In this document: positions 24,201 to 37,025 of the stretch, piece by piece | Layout of the letters: each line of letters starts with the position of its first letter | Position numbering within the stretch: position 1 is the stretch's first letter | Assembly: GCA_020536535.1 (NCBI GenBank) | Contig: JAHLWZ010000526.1 | Span: 1 to 64,000 of the forward strand | DNA length: 64,000 nt | Direction of reading: 5' to 3' | Origin: Pelomyxa schiedti | Lineage: Eukaryota; Evosea; Pelobiontida; Pelomyxidae | Notes under the pieces: model-generated | Database searches by the model: none | What the model was told of the DNA's origin: nothing | What the model saw: only the letters and a program-made list of their open reading frames with translations | Program-made: the position numbers and the translations under genes

Positions 24201-27200
24201 GGATTTTGGCAAGCTCACACAACAACAAGAGGAGAATTTCACACGAGGCTTGGTAAGCACACGTCTGCCCAATGAAGATGACAGCTGGAGAATATCTTCC
24301 ATAACTGATACCATTCTAATGGCACAACGGTTCATCAATGAGGCTCGAATACACCGTGTATCAGCAAGTATTCGTGATATCATGCGAGCAATGGACCTGT
24401 ACTTATATTTTATGCATCACAGTGATTACCTTGTTGAAATACCCAAAGTTGACAGTGATGAAATGGTTCACTGGCAATCACTGGTAGACTTTTTAACATA
24501 TCATGCAACTTGATTAACATGCCCTCAGGCTTTGTCTGTGGCATTGACTTATTACTTCAGGCTTCCTTCACGAGAATTCATTGAGCAACAGGTTTGGATC
24601 CCAATTTTATTTTTTTTTCTCCCCTTTCCATTACTTCAGGCACGACTTGCAGCTCAAGACTCTAAGCACGAATTGTGTCTACCCGAAAATGCAGACACCC
24701 CTTGGACTCGCAAGGACTTTGAAAATCATTTCGTAGACCTTTTAAAAAGAATGGAGAATCCTCCTCCTCCTCTTCTGTATAAGTTCGTGGATATTGTCAA
24801 CGCTACCTTGGCCCAGCTCTGTGAACACACAAAGCTCCCTCCTGGTATTGCCAGAACAAGTGCATTCCTAGAGAATTTGTTCTGCTGTGTTGTTTGCTTA
24901 GATGCCAAAATTCCTTTAGTCATTGTCGGACCGCCGTATGAATAACTTCCATCAAATATGAAAGCTACTAAAACAAATATCGAACAGAGGATGCTCAAAG
25001 ACACTGAGCTTTAAGATAGCAGTGGACAACATGAAAGGCTCCAGCTCTCCAGAACCGTTTTACCGAAAATTGCACCATATACTCCCCTTCAGGTAAACAC
25101 AAAATCCCATGACTTAACATAGGTCAACCTCTGTAGATATCAATGTAGTGAACAATCAACCGATGTTGAAATTAAAGCCGTTTATAAATCGGCAATCTCG
25201 AGACAGAAGACTTTTGACAAATCGTCTCCTGAATTATGTGCTGTGATGCTGGATGAAGTTGGTCTCCCAGATGAAACTCAAAGTCCTCTTAAAGTCGTTT
25301 TTTTGTGAGTCTAGTCAAAACTCATATATGAAATCAGATTCTTCATTTCAAATTGGATCACCCAAAGGTCTCTTCTGTTCTCCTTTCCAATAGGATACTC
25401 GACGAAGCAAAAACCAACAGGTATATCAACAACCTTTTCCACGTGCTAATGCTGATTTAGAACCTTGATGCTTCTTCAAAGTGAACCGCCTTCCAAGGAC
25501 TTATTCACTCTTGCTGAAGGTTAACCAACTTACCCTTAACACATATAACTCAATGTTGTAAGGTTGCATTTATGGAAACGACACCCCTCCTTGCCATACA
25601 CGCGATATACTTGAAGCACTTTGTACAGGGTATCAGGAGGAGGTTATTAAGTTCAATGCATATGGGCATCCTTATCCATCACGCTTCTTCCATTTGCGTG
25701 ACTTTGTATACTTCCTTCGATATTTGGTATGCTGAGATATTTATCTTTTTTTTTGCCAACTTGGTGAAGGGCAAACACTGTGCCGAAGAAAGTGGCAATC
25801 CTATGTTTGAAATCAACTGCAAACAAGTTGTCCAAGGCTTGAGGCGCAATTTTGGCGGCATTCCTCAGCAACACTTTTCGTCACTGGTTGGTGTCTTCTT
25901 CAAACATATCAACGCTGCCTTGAGCAAGAACGGTGAACGGGCTTGGCTTCTCCCTGATTTACACAAGCACACATCTGAGATCCCTGTTCTGCGGGAGAGT
26001 TTACTTGAGAAGTTGCAGGAGAAAGATGATCCTAACACAGCCCCATTCCGTTATATCATGCTTGTGTGTCACTGCAATTGCCCTACTTAAATTCTTTTTT
26101 TATTTATTTATTTAAAAACCCTCCAGCTGGATCCCACAGAAAATGAAGTTGCTGTTTCATTACTCTTTGATCTCGGTCTATGTAACCGATCCTCAACACA
26201 AGTCTGCTATGTGGGTGATTTTTGTGATGACGTCGATCAAAGAGTGCGTTCTGCCGCTGTAGAGAAAGTAAAAACTGCTATGGAGAGAGGTACCATGATC
26301 ATCAGCCTCTTTTTCTCTTATGTTCCTTAGGTCATACAATATTACTGGTAAATTCCACAAGCATCCACAGGTAACCAACAACACTTCACCGTAAGTTGGG
26401 ATTTATATTTCTTTCAGTTCGTTCTATGACGTTTTCAACCGGCATTATACAGTAATGCCAGGAAATCGGGCTGGAGGACCTTCACGTTACTGTTATGCCA
26501 ACTTGGCAGCTGGTTCTTTCTCCCAGCCGTGTATCGTTCACGATGATTTCAAAGTCATTGTTCACGTACCAAAGTCCAAGTTGCAGCAAATCCCTACTCC
26601 TTTGCTCAATAGATTTGAGAAGTACAGCCTGGGCATTGAAGATGCACTGCATGAACGCTTATGCGAACTTGAGGTTAACAAGTTGATAGGCGTCCATCCA
26701 TATGATGCCCTCTGGGAGGGTACATTGCACATGGTTGGTGCCTTGCACACACAACAATCGAAGTCAAGATTGTTCTATGGCATGCTTCCATCTGAAACTG
26801 TCAGTTCCTTGGTTCTGAGTGTAGCAGACTTGTCTTTGACACAGGCCAAAAGGCTAAAAGGCGACGACGTCAAGTACAACCTGAATTCCATCATACCACA
26901 ATTTCCAGCAGCCATCACAGCGGACTTATCAAACCTTTCTCCTGTCTCTGAAGAAAATGTGTTTGCTGATTCCACACATTGGCAGCATAATATTCGTAAA
27001 TATGTAGTGGCACTTAATCTGCACTTGCTCCAGCTTGCCAAGCCGGAGTCCATTTATTTCTGCAAAGGGCTGCCAAAAAAGTATCTGGAAACCTACTTGT
27101 TGAAACAAGAACATTTCTCAATCGTCCGTTTCCTCTGCAATTTGATGGATAGCCATTCACAGTTATCTATTGATGAAATGAATTGCTCACCTCTTCCACG

Positions 27201-30200
27201 TAAATTCTGCATATTTACACGCACCAGTGGGGAGTTGTTAAAGTTTGCCAACGACAGAAAAATGCAAGAGCTTTTATTTGCACAATTGCATTTTAAATCT
27301 CCTGATGCTACTACATGTGCAGATACAATGGAGATTTTTTCACTTGCCGAGGTGACCTCCAGCCAGCAATGCACTACCAAAGTTCAAGCATTCTGTCAGA
27401 CACGCAAGCAACTCTTTATCTGTGTGGCCGATTTAGCTTCCAGCACAGCAAACCAAATCAACTACCTGCGCAATGAAATAAACAACCACTGGGCAGCAGG
27501 AGACACGGGACTTTTCCGTGCAGCAGTAATTGTATTGCATTTGTCTCCCGAGATAAGTCTCAGAACCGAGAGCTGCTATCATGCCATTTTCTTGAAAGGA
27601 TGGGACTTCCATTACATTGACTCCCTGGGTTTAAGTTCCAGCACTGCAAAACAAAACTCACATGTGGAAGTGGATCCCAAAACCTGGGTGGCCAAAGCTT
27701 TCAAACTGAATTTGGCCAAAGGTGCCAATACCCCAGTCAGACCACTGCAAAGAGGCAGAAGGGAAATGGTGGAAGCTTTCCAAAGTTTTTTCTTTGAGAT
27801 ATTACAACAGTGCTGTTGGAACATGGTTGGCACTGGTCTCACCCCATCATCTACACTGGAAACACCACGAGCACGTTCATTTTATTCCCAAGTACCTGGC
27901 TCTGAGAGATACACCATATTGAAATCTCTTTTCGAGCAGCAGCCACATCTGCATGAAGGCATTTTGGAGCAGTTCAGTCGGTCGTGGAGCACAGACCTGC
28001 TTGCATATTTGGTGCAGGAGGCAAGTGAGGCATTGTACCGTGGTGTTTGTGTATCAAGCTTTGTCAGTATTATTGCTTCTTCATTGCACATGTTCATGGG
28101 CCCACTTATCAGCTCCGTGTTGCGGATGATGCTTGCGTCATATGGCCTGGAATCAATCTTGAAGATCGGCGAGAGTAAATGTTCTGCTGACTTAATTGAG
28201 CTTATTCATCTTGTCTTTTCTACCATTCCCATTCCTACTGTGGGGAAGCAACTGTTGGAAGGCTCTCGCACGTCAACAGTTGTTGTAACTATTCCAAGGC
28301 TGTACACATTTCCTTCTGAATTGCCTTTCTTCGACACTATCTCTGCCTTACTCCTGCAAAAATTGAACCACGCTTCCTTTGAGTTACGAAATCAACAGCC
28401 AAATAAAATAGCCCTGCACAATAAAATGGAAGAATTGCTAAGTAACACCGCATTAAAGGCAGTTGTTGATCACATTACCTCGCACAGAGAGGTTTTCGAC
28501 ATGTTTAAACGAGATTTTCTCACCAGGACATTGAAACTTACTGACTTGCATTTCTCTCATTTTAAACAGCGCGGTTGTTCTGATAAATCTATTTTGGGTG
28601 TATTTGTGGATATTGTATTGAAATTGGTGAAATCGTTTGAAGGTGGGGGTGTGGAAGATATATCACACCTTTATGTGACCAAAAAATTCCATGAGAAAGA
28701 CATTTCCTACTTTGCAGCCTTAATTACTCCTCTTCAGTTGCTGAACCCCTTCCCCGAAAATGCCTCTCTCAGACTCGACACTCTGCCCATTTTCAAGACA
28801 GGCACAGACATGGAACAGTGGGTCACCAGATTTATTACTACAATTCTCTGGAAGCAGCTGTTTATAAGTGTTCTTCATGATGGTACTGCTGAAACATGTA
28901 AAACATGGGGTCAGGCATACCGAATGTTTTTCAGCAGGCTTAAACCGAGACCCTACTTGTGTGTCCTGTTCTCAACTGATCTGAGAACATTGGTGATGTT
29001 GGATACTTTACGGGTTGTATTTCTTTTCCTGCTCAATACATATGTACCCGGTTCTCCTCTTGGCGAACCTCTCCGATTGAAGAAAGACTTGGGTGAACAG
29101 CTGGAGAAGTTTGTAGAGGACACTTCCAGTTGCCTGCAGGAATATTCTGCAACAAGATTGAAGCGTGCACTTTTACTTTCCTTGAACTTTTTCAGTGAGC
29201 CTATTCTCATTGGTGAAAGGGAGGAAAATACACTCCAAGGTATTTTCGAGTACTTCTTGATGGACTCCCCTGAGAGAGAGACTGTCTCAGATGAGATGCT
29301 CGAAAATGTTAAAGTCTTTTTCAGGGTAATGCAAAACTTCTCTTCATTTATTTACTCATTCAAACACATACAAGATATGTGATGGAAGCTTGCCTGAATT
29401 TTCCTCAAATGCAAGCCTGCGAGAAATTTGTTTGAAAATCGCCTCCAATACTGGGTGGGTTACAAACTTTCTGTGGGGCTGGACCAACTCGAAACCACGT
29501 TCATGTGTGGCTGACATTTATCTTTTGATGGCGGAGGTTTGTTACCACTTTTGAAATAAAACCTGACGGGGAAAAAAGGTGATTGCAGAACGTGTTGATT
29601 CACAGTCATCTCTCTATTCTTTCAAACCTGATCTTTTTGCAACAACAAAGCCAAAGGGCATTTCAACACTGGAATTTTTACTGTTCCACATGCTACGGGA
29701 ATCAATGGAAACAGCACCTCGGGACAACATGACACACTCCAAACAAAACCTCGGACTTTGGTTTGCTAATCTCGAAGAGGCAGTGTCTCACTACAATTAC
29801 CTCCTTGTGGAAGAGAAAAATCCCACTAAATGTTCAAGTATATTGACCGCCACCCATACTTGGTGATATGACATCACTTCAGATTGGAAACGTATAGATA
29901 TTTTAATCAAGAAAGCTGCATGTGCGGCGACAGTACTAAAAATGGCTGCCCAGCAATTGAAGACTTCAAATATTCCTTTGTTTATTCCCAATGTTCTTAG
30001 CACTGTATCCCTGGTAAGAAATCGCTTGAAATTCTATGTGTTGATTTCAGGTAGATATTACGGTCTGCAGATTCTCCAGTTAACTGTAAAAACTTCTTCT
30101 TGAAACATATCCCTTTGGAGGAAGATGTTGTGTCTTTACTGCAAAACCAGCAAGCACTGCAACAACTTAGTTTAAATGATCTGTATCTACATTCTCTATT

Positions 30201-33200
30201 TTTTTTTCAAAGTTAAAAATCTTGCAAGGTACTCTCAGCAGGCTCTCACATTTAATAAAATGTATATCTTTGCGTTCATGACCACATCGTCTCCTCAATA
30301 CATCAAAAAACGTGGAGAAATGATACCAAGTGGGGCTATCAGTTTCACTGAGTTACAAATGATGTACTCCCGGGTTCTGATGAGTGTGAGTATGGGGGCT
30401 GCAGCAATTATTGGTCTTGCTGTTGAGACACTTTGTTCCAGAAAGCGTTGGCCACCATGTGTGTATCAGGATGAGGCAATGGGAGAATATTCTTTTAAAC
30501 AACACCCCAGATGAGTTCAAAATGTGCTTAATCCTGTGCTGCTATTATGAATACATGGCAAAGGGCCTTTCTTGCCCTAACATAATGGAAGCACTGCCTT
30601 ATCTTTCACAGCTCCTTTCCCTCCACAAACTCGAGGAGGCGGCATTTAAGTTTGTGGGCAACGGCCCCCTGGAAGTTTCAGATGACCGAGACCCACTTAA
30701 ATTCATGTTTTCCTCGCGGGCACAAAAGGACAAGAACTTTGATCAAACTTTTGCCCGTTGTGCCGAATTTCTCCCATTATTCGCTCCTGACTTCCTTTCC
30801 CTTCAAAGATTTGCTTGTAAATGTTCTCGCCGTTGGGCTTGGCTTACCTGCCAACAACCATATTCACATCCGAATGTTTGACATTGTTGCTTGCAGTGAT
30901 ACGTTATGTCCTGGTTCTGGTATGTACCGGCGATTCCTGTTTCTTTTCGAGTGATATCTCACTTTAAAAAAAAAACAGCATTCAATAATCGAATAAATTG
31001 GGATTGTGGCTTTCTGCTGCCTGAAAATGGGCAACTGCAAGATGCGAGCCCTGTCATCATGGGGAATTCTCGACGGTATGACGAGATACCTAAACTAAAT
31101 GCTAACCGTTGTAGATGTCGGCTTACACTTAATTCTATTACTTGGAGTGCATTTTGTTGGGCAATGCTATTGGATGAAGATGGCTACAATAAGGCCCTGA
31201 CTTCAGTCAATCATTTCCTGAACGCATTATGTAAAATTTTTTTCAACCTTCACTGTTTTCAAAATATCTCCAGGTGACGTGCACTCCAAGGAACCAACTA
31301 TTAGCACACAAGCCAGAGTTCACACATATATCCTTCATCGGGCACACGGTTTCTTCTCTGAATTACAACATGACCACAATATAATATCGCAGGTTGATAT
31401 GAGAGTTTTAATGAGTTCTTTTTTTTTTTCCTCATCGCACATAGCATGTGAGACCTGATTATTACATTACAGAGTGCCTCTTATTCATGTGGCAGGTCAG
31501 CGGTTTCTCCCAATACCACGGGACTGATAGGAGTTAACCTTTTTTTGTAGTTGATGAGAGGACAACCTGGGCATCCAAGTCTTCCCCCCAATGGAATATT
31601 TTTGGATTTGAATCAAGTGGTTTACTTTGAAGAGACACTCAAATTGTGTTGTCTTGACAATGTTTTTGACAACTACGAAATCCTGAGTGCGCCTTACTTA
31701 AAGGGCTCCCTGGTTTGTCGCACCCTCAGCCCTTGGTAATGTACCAACGTAATATACAGGAGAGTCCACCCAGTGCTGTGTGCGAAATGCGTTGCTTCCA
31801 GAATTCCCTTCTCGATTCACCTGTCGTACGTTGGGACACCTTTCTCGAAAGAGTCTCGTGCACGAGTGGCTGTCAGGCATTACAGGAATTCCTTTCTGCT
31901 TCCCCTCGACTCCCTGTTCTGTTGAATCTGCCTGTTTTTGTTCATTTCTATCAGATGCTAAATGAACTCTTTTCCTTGCACCTGACAGGTACTCTTCTCA
32001 AGTCTCCTTGTCCGTTCCTAAACCCACAACCCAAACAGAACAAGATTTATTCAAACCTCTGCAAGAATGCGTAGATCAAATCTGTCACGAAAATTCAGTA
32101 GCAACCACTGTGGTCTCCTCGGGTTATGAAAGGTTCATCACTGCTTGGAACTCTACACGAAATGTGATTGGGGAGATTCCAGGATGTCCTTTGCAAATGA
32201 ATGAAAGGTTACTGGTGTTTTTGAGTCAACACACCCAAACAAAACCTCCATCCAGGCGATTTGAGCTGACTGTGCCCTTTATTGATGGTGGTACTCCTTT
32301 TGTGGAGCTCATCAGTGTCCAAACAAGTGGACATGCTGACAGCCTTTATCAAATGATACGTGCCCTTTCTGATGAAATTCAGAACAAGCTTCTTAAACTG
32401 AGAGGATCCCACAACAATGGTTTCATTATTTTCAGTTTTTTGGAGGTCTAATAGTTTGTAGAGGAGATAAATCCCTTGGGGCTTGTTTTCGAGGAAACAG
32501 ACGTTAAGTATAATGTAGAATTCCTTCGCACATCTGACCAATGTATGTCTCCCTGTTGGTTGCTTTGCAATAGAACTCTTATAGGTCTCCTTATCACTTG
32601 TGATTCTTCACCACGTGACCTAGAATACTTTTTTATCAAGCACGTGATGCTTCCACCTGATGGAGCTCGTTCAAAACTGACTTTTTCGTCGACTCATTTA
32701 TTGCGAAATGTATGCCGTTACAGTTAGACAATATGTTTTCACGATTAAACAAGGTGATTGCGAAATACCTTGCTGGAAAATGCGTTCTCCAAACAACAGA
32801 ACTCCGTACGGTATTCCCACTTTTTGTTCCAGTTGAAAAAGAGCAACTTCCACCCCCTCCTCCACTCTGCTGTCCCAAGGGGCAGGATCCACTAATATGG
32901 GAACTCCAGTATGAACTAGATAGGTCGATTTACACTGTGTACAAATCTGATTTTTCTCAATTTCCTTTCAGGCTTGATGAAAATTTCCGACTTGCTTGTC
33001 CCCCTTCCGTTTTATCACAATTCGAGCGGTCACTGAAAAGTAAGTTCTTGGAGATTTGGATTGGACTCAAAAAGGAAAATAGGTGAAGAAGAAGAAACTA
33101 TCAGAGACCTCCTTTCTACTGTCACATCATTTTTCAGTGCTATGCAACGGTATATTAGGCACAATCCTGTTAATAGGGATGGTGTAGCACAGACACTCTT

Positions 33201-34897
33201 AGCGTCCGGGTGGTTGGAGTGGGTGCCTACATTGCCAATGCCGCCAGTACTAAATGCCATCCGTACATGCCGTTGTTGCTGGTACCCTACCTTCGATTAA
33301 GGAAAATCAAATAATCTTTGGCACAGCTTGCACGCAATTGGAAATTCCATTCTCGACAAGTACAAAGCCAAGCAATGGCTTTTTAAGGATATTCGCGATC
33401 TTTACAATAGGGCTCTTACAAACCAACTCCAGAACAGTTTGGACGAGAAAATTCAGAGAGTAAAATCCTCCTACTTTGTTTTTTTTTTTTTCATCAAGTT
33501 TAAGGTTTTGGGCGCACCATCAGAAGAAAAGAAACGCTTCTTAGCAGCAGTCACTGCAATTTGCGAATTTCTCGTTCCAAATAAGATACAGGGAAATCCT
33601 GATACTTCATTAGTGGGATACTTCGGTGATTTCTCTGTAATGGTTGCACATTTTAATGTTTGCGAACTACTAATTTTCCCCGCAGAGTGCAAAAAATGTA
33701 TGTAAAACGGACATTGAGTATTTTGTGCTGAACATCAAGAACTGCCACTATTGCTCATTCATGCGAAAAATGTACTCGTTGTGCAGTGATTTGCTCATCA
33801 AACTCTTCAATGTATGCCACTTCTTTGGGTTTTTTTTTTAGGAAAAGGCTTTAACTTCGAATATGCAGGAAGAAATGGAGGATCCCACTACAGATAAAGA
33901 CGAAGTACCTGTTTTTACACATATTTTGAAAACTTATCTTCCACCCAGTACATTGAAGTTGTCCCAATTCCTGTATCGGCATCGACAACCAGCGAGGATG
34001 ACCCTGGGCAAGAAGAAATACCAGAACCCTTTTCTGGTGATGCACTCTTACTGATAGAGGCCGAAGGTTGGCGTTTTGTCAAGTATCCCAATCTAATAAT
34101 TTTTCCTAGACTACAAGCCAGAGAAAATTATTGCCCCTATTAACTTGGAAGGTGTCGTTTTGACCGCTCAAACTGTATATGATGCAGCTTGTGAAGATTT
34201 CGCAAATGCCAAAAGAAACATGTCTCAAATGGAAAACGACTTCCAGTTCACCAACGAAACCTGTGGGTGGCTTTGCCAGACACTCAGTGCTCAGCCACAC
34301 CTAGCACCAAGTGGTGTTGTCATCCCAGATATTCAACGGCTTCAGGAAGTAGCGAAACAAATATACCAACGAGGTCAATGTACCCTAGAGGCGGCTTCTT
34401 CCCTCCACGAGCAACTCACCGTAGATTCCCAATCCATTCAAGCCTATGCCCGCGGCGGGGATGCCACAAATGCCTCACATGCCTGTGACAAAGTACGCAG
34501 CGATGCACACCAGCTTCATGAAGAAGTGATCGACCTAGCCAAAACAGCCGACTCCCTGTATGGTTGTGTTCTACAGGCCCACAGCACAGCACTATCAATT
34601 CCCGTTGCCAGCGAACCCAATGACAATCCCACAGAGCAACAACACCAACAAAATGAACAAGGCACAACACAACTACAAGCGGACTTGCCGGTTGAAGAAC
34701 CCTCAGCACAGTACACAGAGGAAGAACAAGGAAGAGTCCCTGATGCATCAGAACCAACGATGGACGAGGAGGGTTATTCTCTTGAAGCAGAAGCTGAGGC
34801 TCTGGCCGAGAATGGTGTCACCCCAGGAAGTGAATTGGGAGGGACCACAGAAGAACCGGCTGTTACTACAAATTCATCAACCAAGCAAAGTGACTAG
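15272..34897 (+). CDS. Giant RNF213/mysterin-like AAA+ protein, many introns
   Basis: The proposed start is ATG 15272 (MNIFRSFGSAVYETFIG); stop is TAG 34895-34897. The span encodes perhaps 5,000 residues. The N-terminus (15272-16200) is Pro/Thr-rich. Helical exons follow (16580-21400), some matching RNF213 spacing (for example FFDSLSIATDVLDWFQQF near 20230). The dynein-like AAA+ core lies at about 21440-26900, with P-loops TGGPCSGKST (22097), GGTGTGKTELL (23250-23325) and VGPPGCSKTLS (24925-25000). Walker B segments are VVCFIDECTSTS (23914) and AVMLDEVGLPDE (about 25235). The diagnostic block FKVIVHVPKSKLQQIPTPLL, then NRFEKY, lies at 26548-26625. One 2.9-kb exon (26455-29325) and smaller exons make the E3-like shell and C-terminal domain. 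I saw no RING or RZ zinc-binding cluster. The last 250 residues are acidic and low complexity. Vertebrate RNF213 is a ubiquitin ligase in lipid-droplet and antimicrobial biology. Exon joins in 16.6-21.4 kb are only partly resolved, so a split into two genes remains possible. Confidence 0.82.
23230..25280 (+). other. Conserved AAA3-AAA4 ATPase sites of the RNF213-like protein
   Basis: AAA3 has Walker A GGTGTGKTELL, made by removing intron 23259-23302, and Walker B CFIDECTSTS followed by MVKEVMCDSRLDG, as in RNF213 where this helix follows the DE pair. AAA4 has Walker A VGPPGCSKTLS, made by removing intron 24936-24987, and Walker B MLDEVGLPDETQSPLK. These are the two modules that hydrolyse ATP in vertebrate RNF213. 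The key Lys, Thr, Asp and Glu are all kept, so an active motor is expected. Confidence 0.85.
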
Positions 34898-35024
34898 ATG
34901 GTTGTGTCGTGTTGTTCTGCTTTAGTTGTTTAAAGATCAAAGTCTATTCTACCTACTTGTTTTTTCTTTTTTTTTTTGAGCTCATACAATTTACACCAAA
35001 GTTTTGAGGTATGGCTGTTTGTCA

Positions 35025-36659
35025 CTACTCTTTGGCATCCACAAGGAAGTCATCCTCAAAGTCCAGGTCATTTGGGGTGGTGTTGGGGGAGATTTCCTCA
35101 CCATCAAATGTGAATTTGAGGGATTCGAGGGGTTTGTTCACGGCTTTGCTGAAACCAGTGAATAACTTGAGAAACTTGTCATCCTGTGTTTTATTAAGTA
35201 AACGTTGACTCTGGAAGGAGACAAACCTTGTTTATCTTGAACTTGTGAATTTTGTTTTGAAGCTGCACTTTGATCCTTAAAAGGTTTGGATCATTGGGAG
35301 CGGGTGCGGACGTGAGTGCTGATGTTAAGGATGCTGGTTGTGGCGATGGCGATAGGGAAGGTGGTGCAGTTGGTGTCTCTTTAGGGGGTGTTGTGGTCGT
35401 AGGAGTGGGCTTGGAGGTCTCCTTGGGAATGATCAGACATGGTACTGGCTTGGGTTTGGGAGGTACAACAAGTTTGAGTATTTGGTTGGGAGTGAGTGCA
35501 AGTGAAATCGGAGTATCTGTCGGCTTGACTTTAATTCCATCAGCCTTGAGAATGATTTCCCCATCAGTGGAGTTGTGTTGTCCGGCCAAAACGAGAAGGA
35601 GCTTCTTCATTGAGTCGTTCTCCAGAACATATCAGACAAGTATTGTGTGTAGTAGGTAGATTACTTTACTTTGTGCATTTTGTAACTTTGTCTACCCAAT
35701 ACGCTGTCCACTATTACTGTAATGCACGGGTCGTCTTCCTCCGATTGTTCAACTTGGCGTGCAAGAGCCTCATCAGTCGTGCGGCATTCCTCTATTAACT
35801 CCTTGTTATGCCTAATACGGGAACTAAAGTTAAAAAGCAATTCCGTGTTGAAGAGTAATAAAACTGTGCAGCTTTGAGAGCATCAAAGGCAGATACGGCG
35901 GTTCCCGCTTCAAATCCAGGTGAAACACTCACAATAGAACTCTTCTGTATCATGCGCCGAGTCTCTGGGTCAACAAAGTCAACATTACTGGAAGTCGTTT
36001 TGTGCCGTTGAGAGTGTTTTTGGTGCCTTTCACTTCGCGGAGGGGAAGCTGGTGCGGTAGGAGGCTGAGCAGGTACTTTCTCTTTCACACATATTATGCA
36101 CACGTCACTGTCATCGCCGTCATCAGGCACGCTCACAACCTCCGACCCAACCTGTGGAGGTTGTGAAGTCCGGCGGCTACGATGCACTGCTGCTGCAGCA
36201 GCTGATTGCACTCCTCCCTCAGAGCCAAAAGCAGGAACGGAAGGACTGGTAGAACTCTTTTCGTGGTTTCTTGGGCGTTTCGTGACCGGCGGGGGAGCGT
36301 GATTGCCGGCCTTGTGGTCGTGATGTTTCTTGTGTAGCTCTGACTTTTTGCGACGACAGGGCTTTCGTGGAGGAGAGGAGCTGTCGGCAGCGTCGTCATC
36401 CTCGTCACTTTCAATATTATGTTTGGCTTTCTTCTTCTTCTTCTTTTTGGTGTCACCGTCTTCGTTGTCGAAGTCGTCGGTTTTGTCAAGTTCGCCCTCT
36501 TTTTCAGCAACTAGGGAAGAAAAAAAAAATGGTCTTAGGCGTCAGCGTTACGAGCAAAAACCAAAAAGCCAGCAACAACAAAAAAACAACGTTGCGTTGT
36601 GCTCGCGTACGTAGTTTTGCCTCCTCAAATGACAGTGCGTCGCTCGGAACGAAGAACAT
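35025..36659 (-). CDS. Rad60/NFATC2IP-like protein with two SUMO-like domains
   Basis: It starts at ATG 36659 (MFFVPSDALSFEEAKL). Introns 36511-36610, 35812-35864, 35620-35669 and 35184-35226 give 1389 nt, or 462 aa. The N-terminal half is charged and disordered, with a poly-Lys run, an acidic DDGDDSDVCIICV segment that resembles a SUMO-interacting motif, and Ser/Arg/His stretches. SUMO-like domain 1 runs from ITVIVDSVLGRQSYKMHK through GIKVKPTDTPISLALTPNQI. SUMO-like domain 2 is C-terminal: IKVQLQNKIHKFKINK, then DDKFLKLFTGFSKAVNKPLE, then FTFDGEEISPNTTPNDLD. This is the layout of the RENi family (Rad60, Esc2, NIP45), which supports SUMO-dependent genome stability by mimicking SUMO on Ubc9. 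The two domains are separated by a Pro/Thr-rich linker. Stop is TAG. It is tail to tail with the giant gene across 127 bp. Confidence 0.88.
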
Positions 36660-37025
36660 TTTTTTTATTGCGTAATCGTGAGACGCTTGTTTGGCTAAGC
36701 TGATCGATTTCAGATGCAAATAGAAAAACAACGGGAAGACTGACTCTGAGATCCGCAGAAAGAGTTTCCGCGGAGCGAATGGTGATCAATCATACATCGT
36801 GATGGTGACAGAGTCCCTCAGATGCTCTGGGACATGGGGAGATCTGATCTGCTAAATGAACGTGTAGGATGATCATTGATGCTTTCTGTCAAGCACAGAC
36901 AAGGAAAAAGTTGAAAATCCAACCGTTCAAAGAACCGCGGTGCACAAAGCGCCCTGGTTTTGCTGTTGTTGTATTTAATAGTTCCCTTTCTCTCAACGGA
37001 GAGAAAACTCTCAGATAGCCATAAC

